Assembly (NCBI RefSeq): GCF_030687295.1 | Contig: NZ_CP117425.1 | Location: 6,328,001 to 6,392,000, forward strand | Source of the DNA: Pseudomonas beijingensis | GTDB lineage: Bacteria; Pseudomonadota; Gammaproteobacteria; Pseudomonadales; Pseudomonadaceae | DNA: 64,000 nt | Direction of reading: 5' to 3' | Part shown: positions 56,807-64,000 of the stretch, in pieces | Numbering within the stretch: the stretch's first letter is position 1 | Layout of the letters: each line of letters starts with the position of its first letter | Position numbers and translations under genes: made by a program | The notes under the pieces: model-generated | Told to the model about the DNA's origin: nothing | Databases searched by the model: none | What the model saw: the letters and a program-made list of their open reading frames with translations, nothing else

Positions 56807-56832
56807 AACCCCGGCTCAGGCCGGGGTTTTCT
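56807..56832 (+). terminator. Rho-independent terminator
   Basis: CCCCGGC-TCAG-GCCGGGG followed by TTTTCT forms a strong intrinsic terminator 34 bases after the Tim44-like gene. Confidence 0.85.
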
Positions 56833-56914
56833 ATTTCGCGGTTGCATCTATAGCGAGCTACTGTATAAACCGCTCCATATAAAACCGCGCCATCGAGAAA
56901 GAGGATCCCCGGAC

Positions 56915-57322
56915 GTGGAAGAAATCATCGAACAATTGCGTGAAGCCAACGAGCCCGTACCGGTCCCGCTGGAATTGCCCGACGAAGACTTACTGGTAGA
57001 GATCGAAGAGCAGCTGTTCATCGATATCCCATTCGTCTTCAGGGAGTTTTTGCTGACCGTCAGCGATGTCGTCTACGGCAGCCTGGAACCGGTGACCGTC
57101 ACCGATCCACAGTCCCACACCTACCTGCCGGACGTGGCCGCCAATGCCTGGGACGCCGGTGTCGACCGCAGCCTGATCCCGATCTGCCAGGACGGCGACG
57201 ATTATTACTGCGTTGAAGAGGACGGCACGGTGGTGCTGTGGCAGGCCGAAGAAGAACTGATCGCCGAGGAAACCTGGGAATCGGTCTGGCACTGGGCGCG
57301 GGACGTCTGGCTGGAAAGCTGA
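56915..57322 (+). CDS. SMI1/KNR4 (SUKH) family protein
   Basis: The 135-residue acidic product starts with GTG (GAGGA about nine bases upstream) and matches the SUKH/SMI1-KNR4 fold: ELPDEDLLVEIEEQLFIDIP near the N-terminus, DVVYGSLEPVTVTDP, and CQDGDDYYCVEEDGTV. Many SUKH proteins are immunity proteins to polymorphic toxins, but this one sits alone, with a monovalent-cation antiporter gene convergent downstream; it appears to be the housekeeping version common next to uvrD in Pseudomonas. Function is not established. Confidence 0.82.
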   Translation: MEEIIEQLREANEPVPVPLELPDEDLLVEIEEQLFIDIPFVFREFLLTVSDVVYGSLEPVTVTDPQSHTYLPDVAANAWDAGVDRSLIPICQDGDDYYCVEEDGTVVLWQAEEELIAEETWESVWHWARDVWLES

Positions 57323-57335
57323 GCCCCGCCGCCAG

Positions 57336-59099
57336 TCAATGCCCGGACGATTCCTTGTGATTGTCCAGGGTTTCAAGCAAGGCCACCTGCATCCGCGTAT
57401 GCAGGCGGATGAACCAGCGCCAGAGCAGTGCCGCAACGGCAGTCGCCACCACGGCGATCAGTACGAGCAACTTGTTGGTCGGCAGAATGCTGGCCGACAA
57501 GGCTGCCAATAGCAGGAAAATCACCAACAGCGAGAGAATCGGGATCACTTCGGCGATCACTCGACGCACGCGCTGGGTGTGGCGGCCAGCCATCTCCGGC
57601 TTCACGCCCATCTCCGCCAGCAGCATCGACAGCGCCTTGAGCTTGCGATACGCGGCGATCAGGAACGGCAGCGACAGCAGCAACGCCCCGCCCCAGATCA
57701 GTGCTTTCTGCCAGCTTGGGTCGCTGATCCATGCTTGCAGGTAAGCCGACATCCGCTCGGCGAAAAAACCACCCGAGACAAAAATCGCAATCACCAGCGC
57801 CAAGTTGACACCGACCTGCAGCAAAATTCGCCGGATCATCGACGCCACCATCGCCCCTTCACCGTGGGGCTGGATGCTACGCAGCCATTCGCCATACATC
57901 CCCAGCACTCGCGTCAGCCGTTGTGGCATGACCGCCGCCAACTTGACGGACAACGGGTCGGCAGCTCGAATCAGGTACGGCGTCAGCAGTGTGGTCAACA
58001 CCGAGACGGCGACCGCAACCGGATAGAGAAAATCGCTGGTGACCTGCAGGGTCATCCCCAACGACGCGATGATGAAGGAAAATTCGCCAATCTGCGAAAG
58101 CCCCATCCCAACGCGCAGCGAGGTGCGTCCGTCGTTGCCGGCGATAAAGGCACCAAGGCCGCAGGACAGCATCTTGCCGAGCACCACAGCGGCCGTGATC
58201 ACTGCAATCGGCCAGGCGTACTGCAGCAATATCGCCGGATCGAGCATCAGCCCGATGGCGACGAAGAAGATCGCGCTGAACAGATCACGCACCGGCTCCA
58301 CCAGCCGCTCGATCTTCAGCAGTTGCCGGGACTCGGCCATGATCGCACCGATCAGGAACGCCCCGAGCACCATGCTGTACTCCAGCTTCACCACCAGCAG
58401 GCAGAAGCCAAAACACAGGCCCAGTACGGTAATCAACAGCATTTCGTTGCTGTCGAACTTCGCCACGTAGGCCAGCACCCTCGGCACCAGCAGAATGCCG
58501 ATGACCAACGCGACGATCATGAACAGCGACAACTTGCCGACAGTGGAAAACACCTCGCCGGAGCTCACGGTGCCGCTGACGGCAATGCTCGACAGCAAGG
58601 CGATGATGCCGATGCCCAGGATGTCCTCGACGATCAACACCCCGAAAATCAGCTGCGCGAAGCGTTCGTTCTTCATCTTCAGGTCGTTGAGGGCCTTGAC
58701 GATGATGGTGGTGGAGGAAATGGCCAGGATCGCGCCCAGGAAGAGCGAATCCATGGTGCTCCACTCAAACCAACGGCCGATTTCATAGCCGATCCAGATC
58801 ATCAGCACAATTTCGAGAAACGCCGCGATGAAGGCCGTGGCGCCGACCTTGAACAGTTTGCGCAGGCTGAATTCCAGGCCCAGGCAAAACATCAGGAATA
58901 TCACCCCAAGCTCTGCCAGGGTCTTGATCGTGTCTTCGTCGTGGATAAAACCGAACGGTGGCGTATGCGGGCCAATGATGAAGCCGGCCACGATGTAGCC
59001 CAGTACCACCGGTTGTTTGAAACGATGAAAGAGTACGGTTACCAACCCCGCAGCCATCATGATGATCGCCAAATCCTGAATGAAGCTGATGGCATGCAT
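57336..59099 (-). CDS. CPA2-family cation:proton antiporter
   Basis: An inner-membrane Na+/K+:H+ exchanger of the CPA2 group. The 587-residue product has about twelve hydrophobic segments in the first 390 residues, including VVLGYIVAGFIIGPHTPPFGF and GVIFLMFCLGLEFSL, the SSTTIIVKAL motif (about 130) and the conserved FIIGAI segment. The C-terminal part contains further hydrophobic segments but no TrkA-N nucleotide-binding domain, unlike KefB/KefC. It is convergent with the SUKH gene. The ATG 59099 is supported by GGGAG about eight bases upstream. Confidence 0.88.
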   Translation of the reverse strand: MHAISFIQDLAIIMMAAGLVTVLFHRFKQPVVLGYIVAGFIIGPHTPPFGFIHDEDTIKTLAELGVIFLMFCLGLEFSLRKLFKVGATAFIAAFLEIVLMIWIGYEIGRWFEWSTMDSLFLGAILAISSTTIIVKALNDLKMKNERFAQLIFGVLIVEDILGIGIIALLSSIAVSGTVSSGEVFSTVGKLSLFMIVALVIGILLVPRVLAYVAKFDSNEMLLITVLGLCFGFCLLVVKLEYSMVLGAFLIGAIMAESRQLLKIERLVEPVRDLFSAIFFVAIGLMLDPAILLQYAWPIAVITAAVVLGKMLSCGLGAFIAGNDGRTSLRVGMGLSQIGEFSFIIASLGMTLQVTSDFLYPVAVAVSVLTTLLTPYLIRAADPLSVKLAAVMPQRLTRVLGMYGEWLRSIQPHGEGAMVASMIRRILLQVGVNLALVIAIFVSGGFFAERMSAYLQAWISDPSWQKALIWGGALLLSLPFLIAAYRKLKALSMLLAEMGVKPEMAGRHTQRVRRVIAEVIPILSLLVIFLLLAALSASILPTNKLLVLIAVVATAVAALLWRWFIRLHTRMQVALLETLDNHKESSGH

Positions 59100-59378
59100 G
59101 TCGAGGCTCCCTGTTCAAAATGACTCACTGCAGAGCTGGAGAAATCCGTTTCCTCTGTAGGAATTGCCCTCGCAACGGGCTTTTGAAGGGTAACACCGCG
59201 ACTTCTGACAAAAAGACGGTGCAATATATGGAAACAGATCCATCGGCGCGTGACGGCAACCACAGGCGCAGCGTCCCGATATCGGTGGCTTTTAAAACCT
59301 GGTGCCCTGTTCGCAGGCCACTCCCCAGCACCCGTAGAGGTGCACTCCCGAATGACTGCCTTGAACCGTGAGTACGTT

Positions 59379-59864
59379 ATGGAACCCGGAAACGCCCAGC
59401 TGTCGATGACGGTGTTGATGACCCCTGATATGGCCAACTTCTCTGGCAATGTCCATGGCGGCACCTTGCTCAAATACCTCGACGAAGTCGCCTACGCCTG
59501 CGCCAGCCGCTACGCCGGACGCTACGTGGTGACCCTGTCGGTTGACCAGGTCATCTTCCGTGAGCCGATCCATGTCGGCGAGCTGGTGACCTTCCTGGCC
59601 TCGGTGAACTACACCGGCAACACGTCGATGGAAGTGGGCATCAAAGTCGTGACCGAAAATATTCGCGAACGCTCGGTGCGCCACACCAACAGTTGCTTCT
59701 TCACCATGGTTGCGGTGGATGACCAGCGTAAACCCGCTGCCGTGCCGCCCTTGCAGCCGCAAAACAGCGAAGAAAAACGCCGCTACGAACAAGCCCAGCA
59801 ACGCCGGCAAATCCGCCAGGAGCTGGAGAGACGCTACCAGGAGATCAAGGCGGACGGGCCTTAA
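59379..59864 (+). CDS. Acyl-CoA thioesterase (hotdog fold)
   Basis: YciA-like acyl-CoA thioesterase. From ATG 59379 (MEPGNAQLSMTVLMTPD) the product has 161 residues, the usual length, with the catalytic-site segment NFSGNVHGGTLLKYLDEVAY at about 19-38 and the hydrophobic VVTLSVDQVIFREPI strand. The frame extends upstream to 59250, but that part overlaps no similarity and lacks a ribosome site. The Gln/Arg-rich C-terminus (QQRRQIRQELERRYQ) is helical. It is divergent from the antiporter with no visible partner. Confidence 0.88.
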   Translation: MEPGNAQLSMTVLMTPDMANFSGNVHGGTLLKYLDEVAYACASRYAGRYVVTLSVDQVIFREPIHVGELVTFLASVNYTGNTSMEVGIKVVTENIRERSVRHTNSCFFTMVAVDDQRKPAAVPPLQPQNSEEKRRYEQAQQRRQIRQELERRYQEIKADGP

Positions 59865-59882
59865 CCAGCCACTTAAAAAACA

Positions 59883-59978
59883 ACTGTGGGAGCGAGCTTG
59901 CTCGCGATGAGGCCATTACATTCAACATCAATGTCGACTGTTAGACCGCCATCGCGAGCAAGCTCGCTCCCGCAGGGA
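59883..59978. repeat. REPIN
   Basis: TGTGGGAGCGAGCTTGCTCG and its inverted copy CGAGCAAGCTCGCTCCCGCA flank about 45 bases of spacer; a standard Pseudomonas REPIN between the convergent thioesterase and pdxY genes. Confidence 0.8.
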
Positions 59979-59991
59979 TTAGCAGCTGCAA

Positions 59992-60864
59992 TCAGAGGTT
60001 GATTGGCACAGCCTCGAACCGCACCCGTGGATGGGCGATCCGGTCCTGGGCGCGGACCAGTTCCAGCTCATAGCTGGTGCATGCCTGGGTCTCCAGCAGC
60101 ACTTCGTGCACCGCCGCGGCGGTGAATTCGAACGCCGCCACCAGGCTGTCTCCCAGCAGTATCCGCGCCAGGAACAACCCCGACGTCAGGTCACCCACGC
60201 CCACCGGCTGGCGCGGGAAAGCCAGCAGTGGACGGCGCAGGTGCCAGCTGCCATCGGCGGTCACCAGCAGCATTTCGAAACTGTCATCGGGTTTGCCGGG
60301 ATAGGCCAGGTGCTTGACCAGCACCGCCTTCGGGCCGCGGGCCAGCAACGCGCGGGCCATGGCCAGGCAATCGAACAACGACTGTGCCTTGCGCCCCGAA
60401 AAACTGTCCAGTTCCAGTTGGTTCGGGCACATGAGGTCCGCCACGGCAGCGGCTTCTTCCAGGAGAAATTCGCTCACTTCGGGCGCCACGATGCAGCCCT
60501 TCTCTGGATGTCCCATGACCGGGTCACACAGGTACAGCGCCTTGGGATTGGCAGCCTTGATCCGCGCCACCCCCGTCAGGATCGCCCGCCCCTGAGCCGC
60601 ACTCCCCAGGTAACCGGACAACACCGCATCGCAATGACCCAGCTCACCGATGGCTGCAATGCCTTCTACCAACGCTGGTATCTGCTCTGGCGCCAGCACC
60701 TCACCGGTCCATTGGCCGTACTGGGTGTGATTGGAAAACTGCACGGTATTGAGCGGCCAGACATTCACGCCGACCCGCTGCATCGGAAACACCGCAGCGC
60801 TATTGCCAGCGTGACCGAACACCACATGGGACTGAATGGCAAGCAGATGAGGCGTACGTTTCAT
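59992..60864 (-). CDS. pdxY: Pyridoxal kinase PdxY
   Basis: Ribokinase-like enzyme that phosphorylates pyridoxal to PLP in the vitamin B6 salvage pathway. The 290-residue product starts [20 protein letters not shown], a family signature for the substrate-binding loop, has [12 protein letters not shown] and [13 protein letters not shown], and the phosphate-binding [16 protein letters not shown] anion hole near residue 220. The ATG at 60864 fits family length; an extra 11 codons upstream are not supported. It stands alone, divergent from the DUF3301 gene. Confidence 0.92.
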   Translation of the reverse strand: MKRTPHLLAIQSHVVFGHAGNSAAVFPMQRVGVNVWPLNTVQFSNHTQYGQWTGEVLAPEQIPALVEGIAAIGELGHCDAVLSGYLGSAAQGRAILTGVARIKAANPKALYLCDPVMGHPEKGCIVAPEVSEFLLEEAAAVADLMCPNQLELDSFSGRKAQSLFDCLAMARALLARGPKAVLVKHLAYPGKPDDSFEMLLVTADGSWHLRRPLLAFPRQPVGVGDLTSGLFLARILLGDSLVAAFEFTAAAVHEVLLETQACTSYELELVRAQDRIAHPRVRFEAVPINL

Positions 60865-60983
60865 GCGGGAAGTTTCCGTAAAACGATTGAAATTCAAGCC
60901 GCGCAGTATGCGACTAAACGCAGCCTGTACGACAGACCGGCGAGACAGTTAAGCTGACAGCAACTTGTTGGAGCACTTCGTTC

Positions 60984-61406
60984 ATGCTGACCCTTGGAAA
61001 CATCTTCGTGCTGATGCTGCTGGCTACCGGCGGTGCCTGGCTGTGGCACAACCATGGCTTGCGCGAGCGGGCGTTGGCGAGGGTCATGCAGCATTGCGCC
61101 AACCTCAAGATCGAGCTACTGGACGGCAACGTGGCGCTGAAAAAAATCGGCTTCGTGAAGGACGCCAAGGGTCGACGACGACTGGCTCGCGTCTACACCT
61201 TCGAGTTCACCGTCACCGGCGAAAGCCGTCATTCGGGCACCATCACCCAGTTCGGTGCCCACAGCGCGCAAATAGAACTAGCGCCCTACCCGATGCCTTT
61301 CGAAGAAACCCCGCCAGCGCCCATTGAACCGGCCCAGACCAGGCCCAGGGCCGAAGTCATCGAGTTGAGCCAGTGGCGCCAGGAACACAACAAGTGGAAG
61401 CCTTGA
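60984..61406 (+). CDS. DUF3301 family membrane-anchored protein
   Basis: The 140-residue product starts with a single hydrophobic segment (MLTLGNIFVLMLLATGGAWL) and continues with a basic region and a conserved body (LKIELLDGNVALKKIGFVKD, YTFEFTVTGESRHSGTI), typical of DUF3301. It is probably anchored in the inner membrane by its N-terminus. Function is unknown. It lies 12 bases from the convergent COG0523 gene. Confidence 0.82.
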   Translation: MLTLGNIFVLMLLATGGAWLWHNHGLRERALARVMQHCANLKIELLDGNVALKKIGFVKDAKGRRRLARVYTFEFTVTGESRHSGTITQFGAHSAQIELAPYPMPFEETPPAPIEPAQTRPRAEVIELSQWRQEHNKWKP

Positions 61407-61418
61407 AACAAGGCTGAC

Positions 61419-62384
61419 TCAAGAACACCGACAATTCACCAGACCGGCTTGCAGGCGATCGACGTCTTGCGGCTGATCGAAAATAAGCTCGATCCGGGAA
61501 TCCTGGCGCCACTCACTGGCTTGCCAGCCCAGCAACGCCCCCTCCAACGCATTGGCTGAAACCCAACCGTCGTGGCTGTGGATAACCATCTTCGCCCGTT
61601 TCCAGTCCTGGCCTTGTAGCCATCGCGTCAGCACCGCTGCGTCGAAGCGTTGGCTTGGGTGCCAGCGCCAGCCAATACTCCAGCCACCGTCCTGCTGCTG
61701 GTGCAGGCAGATTGGCTGCGTCGGGTCGGTCCAGATGGCCGGGATCTGGCCCAGACGCTTGGGCAGGTTCAAGTTATCCACAGCCCCGCTGCCCCGAGCC
61801 GTAAGGCCTGGCAATCGATCTATCGGTAATGCAGCCTGTTGCGTCCAGTACAACACAGACCCTGACAGTTGCGCCGTCACCCGTTCGCGATCGGCGTGCG
61901 TGAGGCTCTCGGACTTGTTCAGCACCAGCAGTCCGGCATCCGCCAAGGCTGGTCGTTGCGCGTCCGGCAAGGGCTTGCCGTTCGCCATCGCCCGGGCATC
62001 CAACACCACTACACAGGGTTGTACCGCGAGCACACCGAGCCATGGCGCCTCACTCAGTTGCTGCATCAACTGCGCAGGATGACCCAGGCCCGAGGGTTCG
62101 ATGAACAGCCGATCCGGCCGGGACTTGCGCAGCAAACGCCCAAGTCCGATCTGAAACGGCGCGCCGTTGACGCAGCACAAGCAGCCGCCGGCCACTTCCC
62201 CCAGTGCGATACCATCGCCAGCCTGGGTCAGGAGCGCGGCATCCAGGCCGATCTGACCGAACTCGTTGATCAGCACCGCCCAGCGCTCGTTGGCCGGACG
62301 CTGGGCCAGCAGATGCCTGATCAGGCTGGTCTTGCCGGCGCCCAAGGGACCGGCGATGACATGGGTGGGAATGTGCTGCAACAT
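61419..62384 (-). CDS. COG0523/CobW-family GTPase, putative metal chaperone
   Basis: G3E-family GTPase, the group that includes CobW and zinc chaperones. The 321-residue product has the P-loop GPLGAGKT (residues 12-19), the metal-binding GGCLCC motif at 66-71 in the switch region, FIEPSGLGHP, and NKSE as the base-specificity motif (usually NKxD). A shorter C-terminal domain follows. It is divergent from a small secreted protein with only 27 bases between, and sits in the same order as the P. aeruginosa PA5532-PA5535 block, which is linked to zinc starvation. The metal specificity is inferred. Confidence 0.87.
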   Translation of the reverse strand: MLQHIPTHVIAGPLGAGKTSLIRHLLAQRPANERWAVLINEFGQIGLDAALLTQAGDGIALGEVAGGCLCCVNGAPFQIGLGRLLRKSRPDRLFIEPSGLGHPAQLMQQLSEAPWLGVLAVQPCVVVLDARAMANGKPLPDAQRPALADAGLLVLNKSESLTHADRERVTAQLSGSVLYWTQQAALPIDRLPGLTARGSGAVDNLNLPKRLGQIPAIWTDPTQPICLHQQQDGGWSIGWRWHPSQRFDAAVLTRWLQGQDWKRAKMVIHSHDGWVSANALEGALLGWQASEWRQDSRIELIFDQPQDVDRLQAGLVNCRCS

Positions 62385-62411
62385 AATCGACGGCTTTCGG
62401 TGGAGGTGAAG

Positions 62412-62765
62412 ATGCGAATGATCGGTTGGTTATTACTGGCACTGACGTCGAACCAGGCGCTGGCCCAGGCCTGCGTGGTTCACAGCCAGGCGGAGCGACT
62501 CGATGTGAAAGTCTGCCAACAGAACCGCAGCATTCCGCAGAAGCTGTTTGCCGACGGCTTCTGCCAGCCGAACCTTGCCGGCCAGAAGGTCGAAGTGCAA
62601 TACGTCGATCAATGCCCTGGCGGCGCATTCGGCGTCTGCAGCAACGCCCAGGTCGCCAATATGCCTTACCGCCAGGATATTCACTATTACGGCGTGGCGA
62701 CCGATGCCGCTTACCTGCAGCCATTTTGCGAAGGGCAAAGCCAGGGCACCTGGCTCAAGCCTTAA
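62412..62765 (+). CDS. Small secreted Cys-rich protein
   Basis: The 117-residue product starts at ATG 62412 with GGAGG five bases upstream, has a cleavable signal peptide (MRMIGWLLLALTSNQALAQA) and a mature domain with seven cysteines (CVVHSQAE, VCQQNRSIP, FCQPNLAGQ, QCPGGAFGVC, FCEGQSQ), so disulphide-bonded in the periplasm. It has no recognised family. It is divergent from the COG0523 gene and convergent with the DUF1826 gene, the last four bases overlapping. A link to metal homeostasis is suggested by the neighbourhood only. Confidence 0.72.
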   Translation: MRMIGWLLLALTSNQALAQACVVHSQAERLDVKVCQQNRSIPQKLFADGFCQPNLAGQKVEVQYVDQCPGGAFGVCSNAQVANMPYRQDIHYYGVATDAAYLQPFCEGQSQGTWLKP

Positions 62766-63415
62766 GCGAGCCAATCCAGCGTGAGAATCAATCGGCGCTC
62801 CCCCGGCGCGGGCTCCGGCGAGCGATGGATCAAGCCAAACCCCTCATTACCGTGCCATTTTTCGCCTTTAAGCAAGCCGACATCACCGCAACCAAACTGC
62901 TGGATCACCAGCGGATCCGCCGGCTCTGCCTCAGGCTGTGCCAGGCGCCGGCGATCCATGGCCTCTTCCTTGAGCCACTGGCTGCCGACGCCCGCATAGG
63001 TGGTCAGCAGCCGCACCGGCACGTGATCAACGTGGAAGCGCGGGCACATGGCCTTGTCCAGCGTGCGCAGGCGCAGACCGACCCGTTGGGCGCCCAGTAG
63101 GCAGGCAAACGCACTGACCAGCCAGGACACATCGGCGATGAAGCCTTCATAGCCTTGCAGGTCGCTGAAACCTGCGGCCAAGCCGTGCAGCGTTGGCTGG
63201 GAGTCTTCCTCTGGCAAGTCGAGCACCCGTGACTCAGCCAACGGCTGGTCCATCGCCAGCACCATGGCCGCGAAGTCGCTGATGTGTGCGGGAAGCTGTC
63301 GCTGCCAGACCGCCAGGTTGGTGCCATCCTCCAGGATCTGCGTGAATATCCCCGGCGTATCACCTTGGACCTGCCGCACCCGCACCGCTCTTTTCAGACT
63401 GGGCGCCAGCATCAC
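62762..63415 (-). CDS. DUF1826 family protein
   Basis: The 217-residue product carries the DUF1826 core: CPRFHVDHVPVRLLTTYAGVG, with His and Asp residues that could bind a metal, plus GDVGLLKGEKWHGNEGFGLIHRSP near the C-terminus. Family function is unknown; members are usually encoded next to CobW/COG0523 genes in zinc-responsive clusters. Its start overlaps the stop of the upstream COG0523 gene by four bases (ATGA), so the two are translationally coupled. Confidence 0.82.
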   Translation of the reverse strand: MMLAPSLKRAVRVRQVQGDTPGIFTQILEDGTNLAVWQRQLPAHISDFAAMVLAMDQPLAESRVLDLPEEDSQPTLHGLAAGFSDLQGYEGFIADVSWLVSAFACLLGAQRVGLRLRTLDKAMCPRFHVDHVPVRLLTTYAGVGSQWLKEEAMDRRRLAQPEAEPADPLVIQQFGCGDVGLLKGEKWHGNEGFGLIHRSPEPAPGERRLILTLDWLA

Positions 63416-64000
63416 GCTGCAACCTCTTCACGCCATGGACCGAACGGATCCGGCAACAAACGCCAACTTTCGACGCCCTGGGCCATTTCCGCATCGGTGA
63501 GCAGGCAAGCGTCCAGTTCAGCGGCGAGTTGGCCAAAATCAATGTCCTGACCAATGAAGACCAGCTCCTGACGGCAATCGCCTGTGGCAGCCAGCCAGTT
63601 CTTCATGATCGCCGCTGTGCTCTCTTCATCCTGCGGCCATTGGTTTTTCGGCACGAACCGCCACCAGCGCCCGGCGAAGCCATGCCGCATCAAACCGCCG
63701 GCCTGGGACCAACTGCCCGCCTCCTCAGGTTTGCTGGCCAGCCAGAAGAACCCCTTGGAGCGCAGGAGTTTGCCATTGGGCCACGGCCGGTCGATGAAGT
63801 TGAAGAACCGCTGGGGATGGAACGGCCGGCGTGCCCGATAAGCGGTCGAGGCGATGCCATATTCCTCGGTTTCCGGCACGTGCTCACCGCGCAGTTCCTG
63901 CAGCCAACCAGGTGCCTGGGCGGCGCGTTCGAAGTCGAAAAGGCCTGTGTCGAGGATTCTGCCCAGTGGCACCTGCCCCATGACCATGGGAATGATCTGC
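63412..64000 (-). CDS. COG0523 GTPase C-terminal part, ZigA-like, truncated by window edge
   Basis: The C-terminal about 195 residues of a CobW/ZigA-type GTPase are visible, reading through the window end at 64000 in the same frame. They contain GRILDTGLFDFERA, ARRPFHPQRFFNFI, LLRSKGFFWLAS, and CRQELVFIGQDIDF, all features of the CobW C-terminal domain in the zinc-starvation subgroup (YeiR/ZigA/YciC). The N-terminal GTPase domain lies to the right, outside the window. By order it corresponds to P. aeruginosa PA5535 (zigA). Its stop overlaps the DUF1826 start. Confidence 0.85.
   Translation of the reverse strand, partial: QIIPMVMGQVPLGRILDTGLFDFERAAQAPGWLQELRGEHVPETEEYGIASTAYRARRPFHPQRFFNFIDRPWPNGKLLRSKGFFWLASKPEEAGSWSQAGGLMRHGFAGRWWRFVPKNQWPQDEESTAAIMKNWLAATGDCRQELVFIGQDIDFGQLAAELDACLLTDAEMAQGVESWRLLPDPFGPWREEVAA

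Noticed and set aside
56915..57322. SUKH protein as immunity partner of a local toxin
   Set aside because: No polymorphic toxin gene is adjacent, and the surrounding genes are core; it appears to be a stable resident next to uvrD.
57579..59123. 514-codon plus-strand frame opposite the CPA2 antiporter
   Set aside because: Its sequence is dominated by His, Gln and Asp, the expected complement of hydrophobic membrane codons.

Overview
The window looks like chromosome of a Pseudomonas of the P. fluorescens group. The evidence is the high GC content, Pseudomonas-type REP elements (cores such as GCGAGCAAGCTCGC) in many gaps, and gene blocks ordered as in P. aeruginosa: pycB-pycA-pycR-RpiR regulator, then a GGDEF/EAL protein and uvrD, then a COG0523/DUF1826 zinc-type cluster at the right edge. 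No rRNA, tRNA or CRISPR array was seen.

Layout: (1) 1-11.0 kb is the end of a type VI secretion locus. tssA-tssB-tssC-tssE-tssF run leftwards, and a divergent effector cassette runs rightwards: VgrG, DUF4123 adaptor, putative immunity lipoprotein, class-3 lipase effector. (2) 11.0-18.0 kb is a lower-GC accessory stretch. It holds an AbiEi/AbiEii-like type IV toxin-antitoxin pair with a palindromic operator, an IS66 remnant, a frameshifted pRiA4b ORF-3-like gene, a DUF6124 gene behind a highly structured leader, and a three-gene cassette encoding an RHH-like protein, a PD-(D/E)XK nuclease-like protein and a CHAT/caspase-like protease. (3) 18.1-20.3 kb carries acetylpolyamine amidohydrolase and polyamine-binding protein genes. 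(4) 20.4-29.8 kb is a tandem pair of very large toxin-like genes, the first frameshifted. (5) 29.8-33.3 kb holds a MocR regulator divergent from paiB and two GNAT genes. (6) 33.5-38.5 kb is a third giant toxin-like gene, broken by three frameshifts, with an OTU-protease-like site in permuted order. (7) 38.7-43.7 kb has homocysteine methyltransferase, an amino-acid ABC transporter and an autotransporter. (8) 43.7-64 kb is largely core genome.

Themes: interbacterial and host-directed weapons (T6SS lipase, giant toxins, autotransporter) lie beside putative phage or plasmid conflict modules. A cross-cutting oddity is that seven reading frames, including the conserved pycA, are broken by a shift in the same direction, several of them inside short G/C runs. 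This suggests insertion-type consensus errors at least as much as real decay. All functional statements are inferred from sequence motifs and gene order; no database search was run.
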